Origin: Campylobacter lari
GTDB taxonomy: Bacteria; Campylobacterota; Campylobacteria; Campylobacterales; Campylobacteraceae
NCBI RefSeq assembly: GCF_004357905.1
Contig: NZ_SMTT01000001.1
Span: 248,001-312,000, forward strand
Direction: 5' to 3'
Length of the DNA stretch: 64,000 nucleotides
Shown here: positions 1-7,778 of the stretch, piece after piece
Layout: each line of letters starts with the position of its first letter
Numbering within the stretch: the first letter of the stretch is position 1
Made by a program: the position numbers and the translations under genes
Notes under the pieces: model-generated
What the model was told of the DNA's origin: nothing
The model's database searches: none
The model's input: only the letters and a program-made list of their open reading frames with translations

Positions 1-539
1 CATACTTGCTCACTTAAAAATTGACGGCTTAGAAGTTGATTTTTGTGATTAAAAAAACACTTGAGTAATTCTACATCTAGGGTTGATAAATTTTCAAATG
101 TATTTGTTTGATAAATTAATTTTCTCTCTTCTATATATAAAGTAAAATCTTGATAAGAAATTTGTTCTTTTGGAGTTTTATTTCTTTTAGTTACGGCTTT
201 GATTCTAAATAAAAGCTCATTAAAATCAAAAGGTTTGCATATATAATCATCGCAGCCTTGCTCAAAACCTTCTAAAATATCTTTTTGTAAAGTCTTTGCA
301 CTAAGAAAAATCACAGGCTCCATATAACCTTTTTTTCTTAATTGTTTTATCATCTCTACACTATCGCCACTTGGTAAATTTCTATCCATGATGATTAAGT
401 CTATTTCATTTGTATCTAGAAAGGTTTCTAAGTCAAAAAAATCAAAATAATTATAAATTTTTATATTTTCTTGACTAAGTCTTAAACTAATTAACTCATT
501 TAAATCTTTATCATCTTCTATCAAAATAACATTTAGCAT
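1..539 (-). CDS. OmpR-family response regulator (partial, C-terminus outside window)
   Basis: Reading the minus strand from an ATG at 539 gives an open frame to the window edge (179 codons, C-terminus missing). The N-terminus has the receiver acidic pair (IEDD, residues 7-10), the phospho-acceptor Asp at about residue 52 in IIMDRNLP and the Lys of CKPF, followed by the start of a winged-helix output domain. It is divergent from pstS with a candidate Pho box between them, so a phosphate-sensing role like C. jejuni PhosR is a reasonable inference. No sequence feature proves that, and the partner kinase would lie to the left of the window. Confidence 0.85.
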   Translation of the reverse strand, partial: MLNVILIEDDKDLNELISLRLSQENIKIYNYFDFFDLETFLDTNEIDLIIMDRNLPSGDSVEMIKQLRKKGYMEPVIFLSAKTLQKDILEGFEQGCDDYICKPFDFNELLFRIKAVTKRNKTPKEQISYQDFTLYIEERKLIYQTNTFENLSTLDVELLKCFFNHKNQLLSRQFLSEQV

Positions 540-563
540 ATAAAATTATATCAAAAAATACAT

Positions 564-579
564 GTATCCAAAATGTTTC
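564..579 (+). promoter_or_regulatory. Candidate Pho box upstream of pstS
   Basis: GTATCCAAAATGTTTC matches the C. jejuni PhosR Pho box as I remember it (GTTTCNAAAANGTTTC) at all but one defined position. It lies 46 bp before the pstS start, between pstS and the divergent regulator, where an activator site would replace the -35 element. I see no convincing -10 hexamer downstream. Confidence 0.6.
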
Positions 580-625
580 CAAGTTTTTTTAAATTTTCAT
601 TACTTTTTTAAAACAAGGAGAAAAA

Positions 626-1609
626 ATGAAAAAACTTTTGGCTTTAAGTGTGGCTACCTTTGTTAGTTTAAACGCAGCAGAATTAAAAATAGCAGGTTCA
701 TCTACTGTCTATCCTTTTACTTCTTTTGTTGCTGAAGAGTATGCTTCTATAAAAAATACAAAAACACCTATAGTTGAAAGTCTTGGCACAGGCGGTGGTT
801 TTAAAGTGTTTTGCGAGGGAATTACTGATATTTCTAATGCTTCAAGAGCAATCAAGCCAAGTGAATTTGAAACTTGTAAAAAATCAGGTGTGAGTGATAT
901 AGTCGGGATTATGATAGGTTATGATGGCATAGTTTTAGCTCAAAATAAAATCAATGCTCCATTAAATATAAGCTTACATGAGTTATTTTTAGCTTTGGCC
1001 AAAGAAATTCCACAAGATGGAAAATTAGTCCCAAATCCTTATACAAATTGGCAACAAATCAATAAAAATCTACCAAATAGAAAAATTACAATCTATGGTC
1101 CTCCATCAAGTTCAGGAACAAGAGATAGTATAGAAGAGCTTGTAATGGTAGATATTTCTAAAAAAATTCCTGAATATAAAGGTGCATATAAAACTATACG
1201 CCAAGATGGAGCATTTATACCAAGCGGAGAAAACGATAATTTAATTGTTTCAAAACTTTCTGTTGATAAAGAAGCTTTTGGGCTTTTTGGATACGGATTT
1301 TTAGCTAGCAATGATGATAAGATTAATGCAGTTGATATTGATGGTGTAAAAGCTGATGAGAAAAATATATCTGAAGGAAAATATAAACTAGCTCGTTCTT
1401 TGTTTATATATATAAATGCTAAGAAAAATCCAGAAGTATTTGAATTTGCAAAAATTTATATGAGTGATGATTTAGCTAAAAGCGGAGCAGAATTAGAAAA
1501 AATAGGATTAGTTCCTTTGGATGAAAAAACATTAAAACAAACCCAAAAACATATAGAAGAAAAAGGTTTATTAACTGATGAGCTTGTTAAAGCAGGGAAA
1601 GTTTTTTAA
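626..1609 (+). CDS. pstS: PstS, periplasmic phosphate-binding protein
   Basis: Substrate-binding component of the high-affinity phosphate ABC importer, 327 aa. The N-terminus (MKKLLALSVATFVSLNA) is a classic signal peptide. The mature part opens with LKIAGSSTVYPF, followed by GTGGGF (about residue 55) and PSSSGTRDSI (about residue 160), the Ser/Thr/Arg-rich loops that bind phosphate in the PstS family. The start is set by AAGGAG at 615-620. It is the first gene of pstSCAB, with 16 bp to pstC, and is probably induced by phosphate starvation through the Pho box at 564-579. Confidence 0.93.
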   Translation: MKKLLALSVATFVSLNAAELKIAGSSTVYPFTSFVAEEYASIKNTKTPIVESLGTGGGFKVFCEGITDISNASRAIKPSEFETCKKSGVSDIVGIMIGYDGIVLAQNKINAPLNISLHELFLALAKEIPQDGKLVPNPYTNWQQINKNLPNRKITIYGPPSSSGTRDSIEELVMVDISKKIPEYKGAYKTIRQDGAFIPSGENDNLIVSKLSVDKEAFGLFGYGFLASNDDKINAVDIDGVKADEKNISEGKYKLARSLFIYINAKKNPEVFEFAKIYMSDDLAKSGAELEKIGLVPLDEKTLKQTQKHIEEKGLLTDELVKAGKVF

Positions 1610-1625
1610 TTTTTAGGATGAAAAA

Positions 1626-2540
1626 TTGATAAAAGAAAAAATAATAAAATTAACGCTTTTTCTTTGTGCTTTTGTTAGCGTAGTAGTAAGCTTTGCTATT
1701 ATGCTAACTATTTTAATAGAGGCATTAAAATTTTTTCAAAAAGAAAGCGTATTTACTTTTTTATTCTCAAGTCAGTGGGCAGCAGATGCTGCATTTGTAG
1801 GTGCTGATGGAAGTAGCAAGCATGGGGTTTTTGGTGCCTTGAGTTTATTTTGGGGAACTTTTTATATTTCATTAATAGCAATGCTAACAGCCTTACCTTT
1901 AGGTGTAATGTGTGCTATTTATCTTGGAGTATTTGCAGGTAAAAAATCTAAAAACTATTTAAAACCTATTTTAGAAATCATAGCAGGAATTCCTACTGTA
2001 GTTTTTGGATTTTTCGCAGCCATAGTTGTAGCTCCTTTTATAGTGTGGTTTTTTTCTCTTTTTGGTATAGAAGCTAGTTTTCAAAGTGCCCTAGGTGCAG
2101 GTTTTATCATGGGTATTATGATAGTTCCTATAGTGGCTTCACTCTCACAAGATTGTATTGAAGCTGTAAGTTTAAAAAGGATAAACGGAGCTTATGCTTT
2201 AGGTATGACTAAAAAAGAAGTCGTTTTTGCAGTAATTTTACCAGAAGCAATGCCAGGTATAGTTGCAGCTTGTCTTTTAGGACTTTCAAGAGCTTTAGGT
2301 GAAACAATGATTGTTGTTATGGCTGCTTCATTGCGTCCAAATTTAACAATGAATTTTTTAGAAGATATGACAACAGTGACTGTAAAAATAGTAGAAGCAT
2401 TAAGTGGCGATCAAGCTTTTGATAGTTCTTTAGCTTTAAGTGCATTTTCTTTAGGGCTTGTGCTTTTTATTATTACATTAATCATTAATATTTTTAGCGT
2501 TTATTTGATAAATCGCTTCCATAAAAGGAAAAATTTATGA
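1626..2540 (+). CDS. pstC: PstC, phosphate ABC transporter permease
   Basis: Inner-membrane permease of the phosphate importer, 304 aa. It has about six hydrophobic segments and the ABC-permease EAA-type loop ([23 protein letters not shown], given in part; near residues 190-210) that contacts PstB. The start is TTG at 1626: the nearby ATG at 1618 closes after three codons, and an AGGA-type ribosome site lies just before. It overlaps pstA by 4 bp, so the two permeases are probably translationally coupled. Confidence 0.92.
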   Translation: MIKEKIIKLTLFLCAFVSVVVSFAIMLTILIEALKFFQKESVFTFLFSSQWAADAAFVGADGSSKHGVFGALSLFWGTFYISLIAMLTALPLGVMCAIYLGVFAGKKSKNYLKPILEIIAGIPTVVFGFFAAIVVAPFIVWFFSLFGIEASFQSALGAGFIMGIMIVPIVASLSQDCIEAVSLKRINGAYALGMTKKEVVFAVILPEAMPGIVAACLLGLSRALGETMIVVMAASLRPNLTMNFLEDMTTVTVKIVEALSGDQAFDSSLALSAFSLGLVLFIITLIINIFSVYLINRFHKRKNL

Positions 2541-3625
2541 AAAAACTTTTTAAACAAAGAAAAAAAGCTTCAAAAAATTTCAAAAGATTCTGTAAAATGG
2601 GGCTTTATATAAACCTTATTTTTCTTTGTATTTTTTTATCAAGCGTAGGGTATCTTGGGATAGGAGCTTTTAAGCAAACTTACATTTATGCCCAGGCTGA
2701 TAGAAATAGCCCTTCATATGAGCTTTTATCGCGTGCTGAACAAAGGAAAATAAGAACAGGTCAAATCAAAGAAAAATCTTGGCTTTTAGCAAATTCTGAA
2801 GTTGATCAATATATGAAAAAAAACTACAATAAACTAAGCGATGAACAAAAAACTTTAGTTGATGAATTAGTTCAAAAGCAAGAAATCAAACTAAGTTTTA
2901 ACACAAATTTTTTCCTTAATGGAGATTCTAAATCACCTGAAAATTCAGGAATCTTTGCTTCTGTGGTTGGAACTTTACTTGTGATGATAGTATGTATGGT
3001 TGTAAGTATCCCAATAGGAGTTGGGGCAGCTATTTATTTAGAAGAATTTGCTCCGCAAAATGTATTTACGCATTTTATAGAAGTGTGTATTAATAACCTT
3101 GCAAGTATTCCTAGTATTTTATTTGGACTTTTAGGACTTGGGGTGTTTATTAATCTTTTTGGGATGCCTCGTTCTAGTGCTTTAGTTGGAGGATTAACTT
3201 TGGCTATTATGAGCTTACCTATTATTATTGTTTCAACTAAAGCTGCCTTAAAAAGTGTGGATATTAATATGAAAAATGCAGCATATGCTTTAGGCATGAC
3301 TAAAATTCAAATGATAAAAGGCATTATGCTACCTTTGGCAATGCCTATGATTTTAACAGGTTCTATTTTAACTTTAGCTCAAGCTATTGGTGAAACCGCA
3401 CCTTTGATGATTATAGGTATGATAGCTTTTATACCTGATGTGGCAAATAGTGTTTTTGCGCCAACAAGTGTTTTACCTGCTCAAATTTTTTCATGGTCAG
3501 CTATGCCAGAGCGTGCATTTTTAGAAAGAACAGCAGCAGGGATTATAGTGCTTTTATCTCTTTTGGTGATTTTAAATTTAGCAGCAATACTTTTAAGAAG
3601 ATATTTTCAAGGAAAATTAAAATGA
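2537..3625 (+). CDS. pstA: PstA, phosphate ABC transporter permease
   Basis: Second permease of the phosphate importer, 362 aa. After the first membrane helix (about residues 22-45) there is a charged, Lys/Glu-rich loop of roughly 85 residues before the conserved permease core, making it longer than typical enterobacterial PstA (about 296 aa). The EAA-type loop appears as [19 protein letters not shown] (about residue 250). It overlaps pstC and pstB by 4 bp on each side. The extra periplasmic loop is probably a lineage feature rather than a fusion. Confidence 0.91.
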   Translation: MKKLFKQRKKASKNFKRFCKMGLYINLIFLCIFLSSVGYLGIGAFKQTYIYAQADRNSPSYELLSRAEQRKIRTGQIKEKSWLLANSEVDQYMKKNYNKLSDEQKTLVDELVQKQEIKLSFNTNFFLNGDSKSPENSGIFASVVGTLLVMIVCMVVSIPIGVGAAIYLEEFAPQNVFTHFIEVCINNLASIPSILFGLLGLGVFINLFGMPRSSALVGGLTLAIMSLPIIIVSTKAALKSVDINMKNAAYALGMTKIQMIKGIMLPLAMPMILTGSILTLAQAIGETAPLMIIGMIAFIPDVANSVFAPTSVLPAQIFSWSAMPERAFLERTAAGIIVLLSLLVILNLAAILLRRYFQGKLK

Positions 3626-4362
3626 TAGCAAAAACAACAAATCTAAATTTATTTTATGGTAAAAAACAAGCTTTATTTGATATTAATATGGAAATTCAAA
3701 AAAATAAAATCACAGCTTTAATAGGTGCTTCAGGCTGTGGAAAATCCACATTTTTGCGTTGTTTTAATAGGATGAATGACAAAATAGCAAAAATCGATGG
3801 TCTTGTTGAGATTGATGGAAAAGATGTTAAAAATCAAGATTTAGTCGTGCTTAGAAAAAAAGTTGGAATGGTATTTCAACAACCTAATGTTTTTGTAAAA
3901 AGCATTTATGATAATATTTCTTATGCTCCAAAACTCCATGGGATGATCAAAAACAAAGATGAAGAAGATGCTTTGGTGGAAGATTGTCTTAAAAAAGTAG
4001 GGCTTTTTGAGGAGGTAAAGGATAAACTAAAACAAAATGCTCTAGCACTTTCAGGTGGTCAGCAACAACGCCTTTGTATTGCAAGAGCTTTGGCCATAAA
4101 GCCAAAATTATTACTTTTAGATGAACCAACTTCTGCACTTGATCCTATATCTTCAAGCGTTATAGAAGAGCTTATTAAAGAATTAAGTCATAATCTTTCT
4201 ATGATCATGGTAACGCATAACATGCAACAAGGTAAGCGCGTGGCTGATTATACTGCATTTTTTCATCTAGGTGAACTTGTAGAATTTGGTGAAAGTAAAG
4301 AATTTTTTGAAAATCCAAAACAAGAAAAAACAAAAGCATACTTAAATGGAGCTTTTGGATAA
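3622..4362 (+). CDS. pstB: PstB, phosphate ABC transporter ATPase
   Basis: Cytoplasmic ATPase of the phosphate importer, 246 aa from the ATG at 3622. That start overlaps the pstA stop in the usual ATGA arrangement and gives the family N-terminus; a longer in-frame reading back to 3493 would lie inside pstA. It has Walker [10 protein letters not shown], the Q-loop in VFQQPNVF, signature LSGGQQQR, Walker [13 protein letters not shown] and the switch His in VTHNMQQ. No phoU follows: the operon ends here and the next gene is unrelated. Confidence 0.94.
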   Translation: MIAKTTNLNLFYGKKQALFDINMEIQKNKITALIGASGCGKSTFLRCFNRMNDKIAKIDGLVEIDGKDVKNQDLVVLRKKVGMVFQQPNVFVKSIYDNISYAPKLHGMIKNKDEEDALVEDCLKKVGLFEEVKDKLKQNALALSGGQQQRLCIARALAIKPKLLLLDEPTSALDPISSSVIEELIKELSHNLSMIMVTHNMQQGKRVADYTAFFHLGELVEFGESKEFFENPKQEKTKAYLNGAFG

Positions 4363-4372
4363 TTTTTATTTA

Positions 4373-4412
4373 TTTAGAAATTTTGATGATATAATTAATC
4401 AAAATTTCTAAA
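4373..4412 (+). repeat. Perfect 15-bp inverted repeat around a promoter -10
   Basis: TTTAGAAATTTTGAT at 4373-4387 is the exact reverse complement of 4398-4412, with a 10-bp centre (4388-4397) that contains most of a TATAAT. It could terminate pstB transcripts, but the stem is almost all A/T and no T-run follows. An operator for the downstream hydrolase gene is the alternative. The right arm ends about 10 bp before the start codon. Confidence 0.7.
4390..4395 (+). promoter_or_regulatory. -10 element for the DUF2920 gene
   Basis: A perfect TATAAT lies 27 bp upstream of the ATG at 4422, mostly within the loop of the 15-bp inverted repeat. No clear -35 is visible, which is normal for Campylobacter sigma-70 promoters. 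Confidence 0.5.
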
Positions 4413-4421
4413 AGGCTTAGC

Positions 4422-5660
4422 ATGCTCATAAATCAAACCTATTTCATAGACTCTTGTGATGATGTAGAATTAAATATAAAAAGAGAAAGTAAGTTGGAGT
4501 TTAAACTTACATATGATGATGAAAAAGAAATTGAAGCTATCGTCTGTATTATACCTGGATTAGGTGGTGATTCAAATGAAATTTACAAAACAAAATTAGC
4601 TAACTATGGGGCACGGGAATACAATATTGCTGTTTTAGCTGTAAATTATCACTGTATAGGCAATCGTCCTCAAACAGGAGCAAAATTTTTTCTTGATAAT
4701 ATTGATAAATTTATTTTTAATACAAGTATAAATGCACTTAATATAAACATTCCTTATGACATACAAAAATTAAACAATTTTGATGAATTTTACCCTGCTA
4801 TGGATTATGTCAACAAGCAAATCCAAAAAATGAAGAATAATTGGCAGTTGGATAAAAACTATTATCTTGATTTGAGTGTCAGTTTGCAACCAACTAAAAA
4901 CGAATATCAAAATTTTGGTATTATGCAAGCAACAGATATACTAAATGCTCTTTTATATATTAGAAAAAATCCTCCTTTTAAAGTTATGGGGGGGGGTATA
5001 AAGCATATTTTAATAGGATCATCTCATGGTGGATATTTAGCAAATTTATGTGCAAAAATTTCTCCTTGGATTATCGATGCAGTTATAGATAATTCATCTT
5101 ATGCAAAAACATGTTGGAGATTGATAGGTTTTGGGAAAGAAATTGATTATAGTGAGCATATGTGTTTTGGTACTTTCCATTTTTTTAATAATATAAGACT
5201 ATGTTGTTACGATAAAACTTTTTGGACTATAAACAAGCAATCGCCGTATTATTTTTCACTTGGAAGAAGATTAATTAGAGATATACTAAACCAAAAACAC
5301 TTAATATTGCAAAGTTCCTATCCTAAACCGGCATATATTTTCTATCATTCAAAATTTGATACAGCTATAGCTCCTTATGAAGATAAAAAAGAATTATTTT
5401 GTATTTTGGATAGCCTTGATTTTAAATATAGCTCATATGTTATAGATGATGAAAATCAAGTGGATGGAAAATTGATAAAAAATTTAGATCATGGGATGGG
5501 GATGTCTATTAAAACTTTAATAAATAAACACTTACCACAAATTCTGCAAGAACCTTTAAAAGATAAAACTTGTAAAAAAGAAATCTCATATAAGTGTGAT
5601 GATTTAATATATACTTTTAAAGAGGAAAATGATCAAATTGTTTTAAGTATATCAAATTAA
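4422..5660 (+). CDS. DUF2920-type alpha/beta hydrolase, phase-variable
   Basis: 412 aa, resembling the Cj0617/Cj0618 group of C. jejuni (DUF2920). Hydrolase signs are an oxyanion-type loop IPGLGGDSNE (about residues 44-53), a nucleophile elbow GSSHGGYLA with Ser near residue 201, a late Asp in FYHSKFDTAIAP and a His in NLDHGMG. No signal peptide is seen. A G9 tract at 4988-4996 encodes Met-Gly-Gly-Gly about ten residues before the elbow, and in this sequence the frame is open. Substrate unknown; DUF2920 genes are known in C. jejuni as contingency loci. Confidence 0.85.
   Translation: MLINQTYFIDSCDDVELNIKRESKLEFKLTYDDEKEIEAIVCIIPGLGGDSNEIYKTKLANYGAREYNIAVLAVNYHCIGNRPQTGAKFFLDNIDKFIFNTSINALNINIPYDIQKLNNFDEFYPAMDYVNKQIQKMKNNWQLDKNYYLDLSVSLQPTKNEYQNFGIMQATDILNALLYIRKNPPFKVMGGGIKHILIGSSHGGYLANLCAKISPWIIDAVIDNSSYAKTCWRLIGFGKEIDYSEHMCFGTFHFFNNIRLCCYDKTFWTINKQSPYYFSLGRRLIRDILNQKHLILQSSYPKPAYIFYHSKFDTAIAPYEDKKELFCILDSLDFKYSSYVIDDENQVDGKLIKNLDHGMGMSIKTLINKHLPQILQEPLKDKTCKKEISYKCDDLIYTFKEENDQIVLSISN
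4988..4996 (+). repeat. G9 homopolymer tract (phase-variation switch)
   Basis: Nine consecutive G inside the DUF2920 coding region, read ATG GGG GGG GGT. With eight G the frame would stop at once (TAA at 4999-5001); with ten it would stop at 5090-5092. Both changes remove the catalytic elbow. It is the only G or C run of this length I found. Confidence 0.9.
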
Positions 5661-5679
5661 ATTGACATTATTTATTTTA

Positions 5680-5712
5680 TAAAAAGTAATTTTTAAGTAA
5701 AATTACTTTTTA
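5680..5712 (+). terminator. Stem-loop after the DUF2920 gene
   Basis: A 14-bp perfect inverted repeat (TAAAAAGTAATTTT at 5680-5693 against 5699-5712, 5-nt loop) about 20 bp after the hydrolase stop, with T-rich sequence at its 3' side. The stem has only one G/C pair, so it is a weak candidate terminator; it could also be an operator for the MATE gene. Confidence 0.5.
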
Positions 5713-5744
5713 CTTTCAAAAGATTATTATCAAAAAGAGTATTT

Positions 5745-7061
5745 ATGGCAAGCAAACAACTTTCACTCAAACATCTTAGTATGCCTATATTGCTTGAAAT
5801 GTTTTTAAGATATTTTTCTTTGATTATCAACACCGTGATGGTTTCGCAGTATTCTAACTTTTTAGTTGGAGCCATGGGTGCGGGTAATCAAGTAGCAGAT
5901 TTATTTATCATTATTTTTAGTTTTTTAAGTGTGGGTTGTAGTGTAGTGATCGCTCAAGCTTTAGGAGCTAAAGATTACACTCTAGCAAGAAAGGCAATTC
6001 ATCAAAGTTTATTTTTAAATGCTTTGCTTGGTTTTGTGTGCGGAAGTTTGATTTTATGGCATGGAGAGTTTTTGCTTTATCTTTTACAAATTCCAAATGA
6101 GCTTTTAAAGAATAGTGAAATTTACTTGCACATGCTTGGAATTTGTTTGTTTTTTGACGCTATGGGTATAGTTTTAGCTGCTATTATTAGGGTGTATAAT
6201 ATGGCTTATTGGGTTATGTTTACTACCTTATTGATGAATGTTGTGATATTTATAGGAAATTTTTATGTATTACATTTTACCAAACTAGAGCTTTTTGGAG
6301 TAGGGCTTAGTAATATACTTGGGCGTTTGGTCGCCTTTGGTATGCTTGTAGCAATACTTAGTTTTAAACTCAAAATTCATCTTAAAATTAAAGAGATGAT
6401 AAGTCTTGAAAAAGTGGTACTTAAAAAGATTTTTAACATTGGTGGTTTTGCAGCAGGAGAGCATTTGATATGGTTTATACAATACACCATAGCTTTTGCT
6501 TTTGTAGCAAGCTTGGGTAAAGAAAATTTAAGCGTTCAAACGATTTATTTTCAAATTTCTTTACTTATCATGCTAGTAGGGCAAGCTATAAGCGTGGCAA
6601 ATGAAATTATCATAGGTAAATTAGTCGGCGCAAAATACTTAAATGTAGCCTATAAGCATACTTGGATAGCTTTATATTTTAGCGTGGTAGCAAGTGCTTT
6701 TGTAGCTTTGCTTAATTATGTTTTGCAAGATTTTACTATGGGTGTGGTAAAGCTTGAAGAAAGTTTAAAAGAGCTTATGATACCACTTTTTACTCTTTCA
6801 ATTTTCTTAGAAATCTCAAGAACTTTTAATATAGTCATGGTGAATTCGCTAAGAGCAAGTGGTGATGCGAGATTTCCATTTTTAAGTGGAGTGGTGTTTA
6901 TGCTTGGGGTTTCTTTACCGGTTGGTTATGTGCTTTGTTTTTATGCTGGACTTGGAATTTTGGGAGTTTGGATAGGTTTTTGTGCAGATGAGTTTTTACG
7001 CGGTATAGTAAATTCATATAGATGGAAAAGTAAAAAATGGCAAGGCAAAGCACTAGTATAA
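5745..7061 (+). CDS. MATE-family multidrug/toxin efflux protein
   Basis: 438 aa with about twelve hydrophobic segments in two similar halves and the MATE-type start LSMPILLEMFLRYFSLIINT followed by VSQYSNFLVGAMGAGNQVA. The family exports cationic drugs or metabolites in exchange for Na+ or H+ across the inner membrane. This looks like the Cj0619-type member rather than CmeE-type. It overlaps the next gene by 25 bp, suggesting coupling. The actual substrate cannot be read from the sequence. Confidence 0.88.
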   Translation: MASKQLSLKHLSMPILLEMFLRYFSLIINTVMVSQYSNFLVGAMGAGNQVADLFIIIFSFLSVGCSVVIAQALGAKDYTLARKAIHQSLFLNALLGFVCGSLILWHGEFLLYLLQIPNELLKNSEIYLHMLGICLFFDAMGIVLAAIIRVYNMAYWVMFTTLLMNVVIFIGNFYVLHFTKLELFGVGLSNILGRLVAFGMLVAILSFKLKIHLKIKEMISLEKVVLKKIFNIGGFAAGEHLIWFIQYTIAFAFVASLGKENLSVQTIYFQISLLIMLVGQAISVANEIIIGKLVGAKYLNVAYKHTWIALYFSVVASAFVALLNYVLQDFTMGVVKLEESLKELMIPLFTLSIFLEISRTFNIVMVNSLRASGDARFPFLSGVVFMLGVSLPVGYVLCFYAGLGILGVWIGFCADEFLRGIVNSYRWKSKKWQGKALV

Positions 7062-7702
7062 AAGGAATTTTAGAATTTAAAGAATTTCGTTTTGCTTTTG
7101 AAAAGAAAAAACTTAAATATCTAAGACTTAGGATAGACAGGGATTTAAATTTCAAACTTAGCATACCGCTATATTATGAGCAAAGAGATGTTTTAAGATT
7201 TTTAGAAAAAAATGAAAGTTGGATTAGAGCCAAAGAAAAAGAACTTTCTTTAAAAAGAGTAGTTTTAGCAAGTGATGAATTGTATTTTTTAGGTAAAAAA
7301 TACAAGCTAGTTTTTAACGAAAATCATAAAAAAGTTCTTATAAAAAAAGATAAAATTTTTGCAAAAAATCAAAAGTCCTTAGATCTTTTCTTGAGGCGTA
7401 GTGCTAGAGTGATTTTTGAGTATTTTATAAAAAAATGGGAATTTGCTTTTGAAAGAAAGGTGCAAAGAATTTGCATCAAGGAAATGATTTCAAGATGGGG
7501 TTCTTGTAATCATCAAAAAGCATACATAAACTTAAATTTAAAACTTATGCAAAAACCTATAAAAGCTATAGAATATGTGATTTTACATGAACTTACACAT
7601 TTAATCTACCCACATCATCAAAAAGAATTTTATGATTTTTTATATAAATTTATGCCTGATTATAAAGCAAGGGAAATTTTTCTAAAAAGTCTTATTTTTT
7701 AA
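7037..7702 (+). CDS. YgjP/DUF45-type zinc metallopeptidase
   Basis: 221 aa. The C-terminal half holds RWGSCN (about residue 154), then HELTHLIYPHHQKEF with the HExxH zinc site and a third His, typical of the YgjP (DUF45) gluzincin-like family. The N-terminal half is a basic beta-rich region. No signal peptide, so cytosolic. The chosen ATG lies inside the MATE gene; a later start is possible but none has a clearly better ribosome site. Biological role is unknown. Confidence 0.85.
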   Translation: MARQSTSIKGILEFKEFRFAFEKKKLKYLRLRIDRDLNFKLSIPLYYEQRDVLRFLEKNESWIRAKEKELSLKRVVLASDELYFLGKKYKLVFNENHKKVLIKKDKIFAKNQKSLDLFLRRSARVIFEYFIKKWEFAFERKVQRICIKEMISRWGSCNHQKAYINLNLKLMQKPIKAIEYVILHELTHLIYPHHQKEFYDFLYKFMPDYKAREIFLKSLIF

Positions 7703-7778
7703 GTATATTTTTAAGCTTTCCTTAGAATTAAAATTGTTATATTTATATTTTTAAAAATTTAATTTTAAGGTTTTAAAC

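Noticed and set aside
3493..3621. 43-codon N-terminal extension of pstB
   Set aside because: It lies inside pstA in another frame; the ATGA overlap start at 3622 gives the usual PstB N-terminus.
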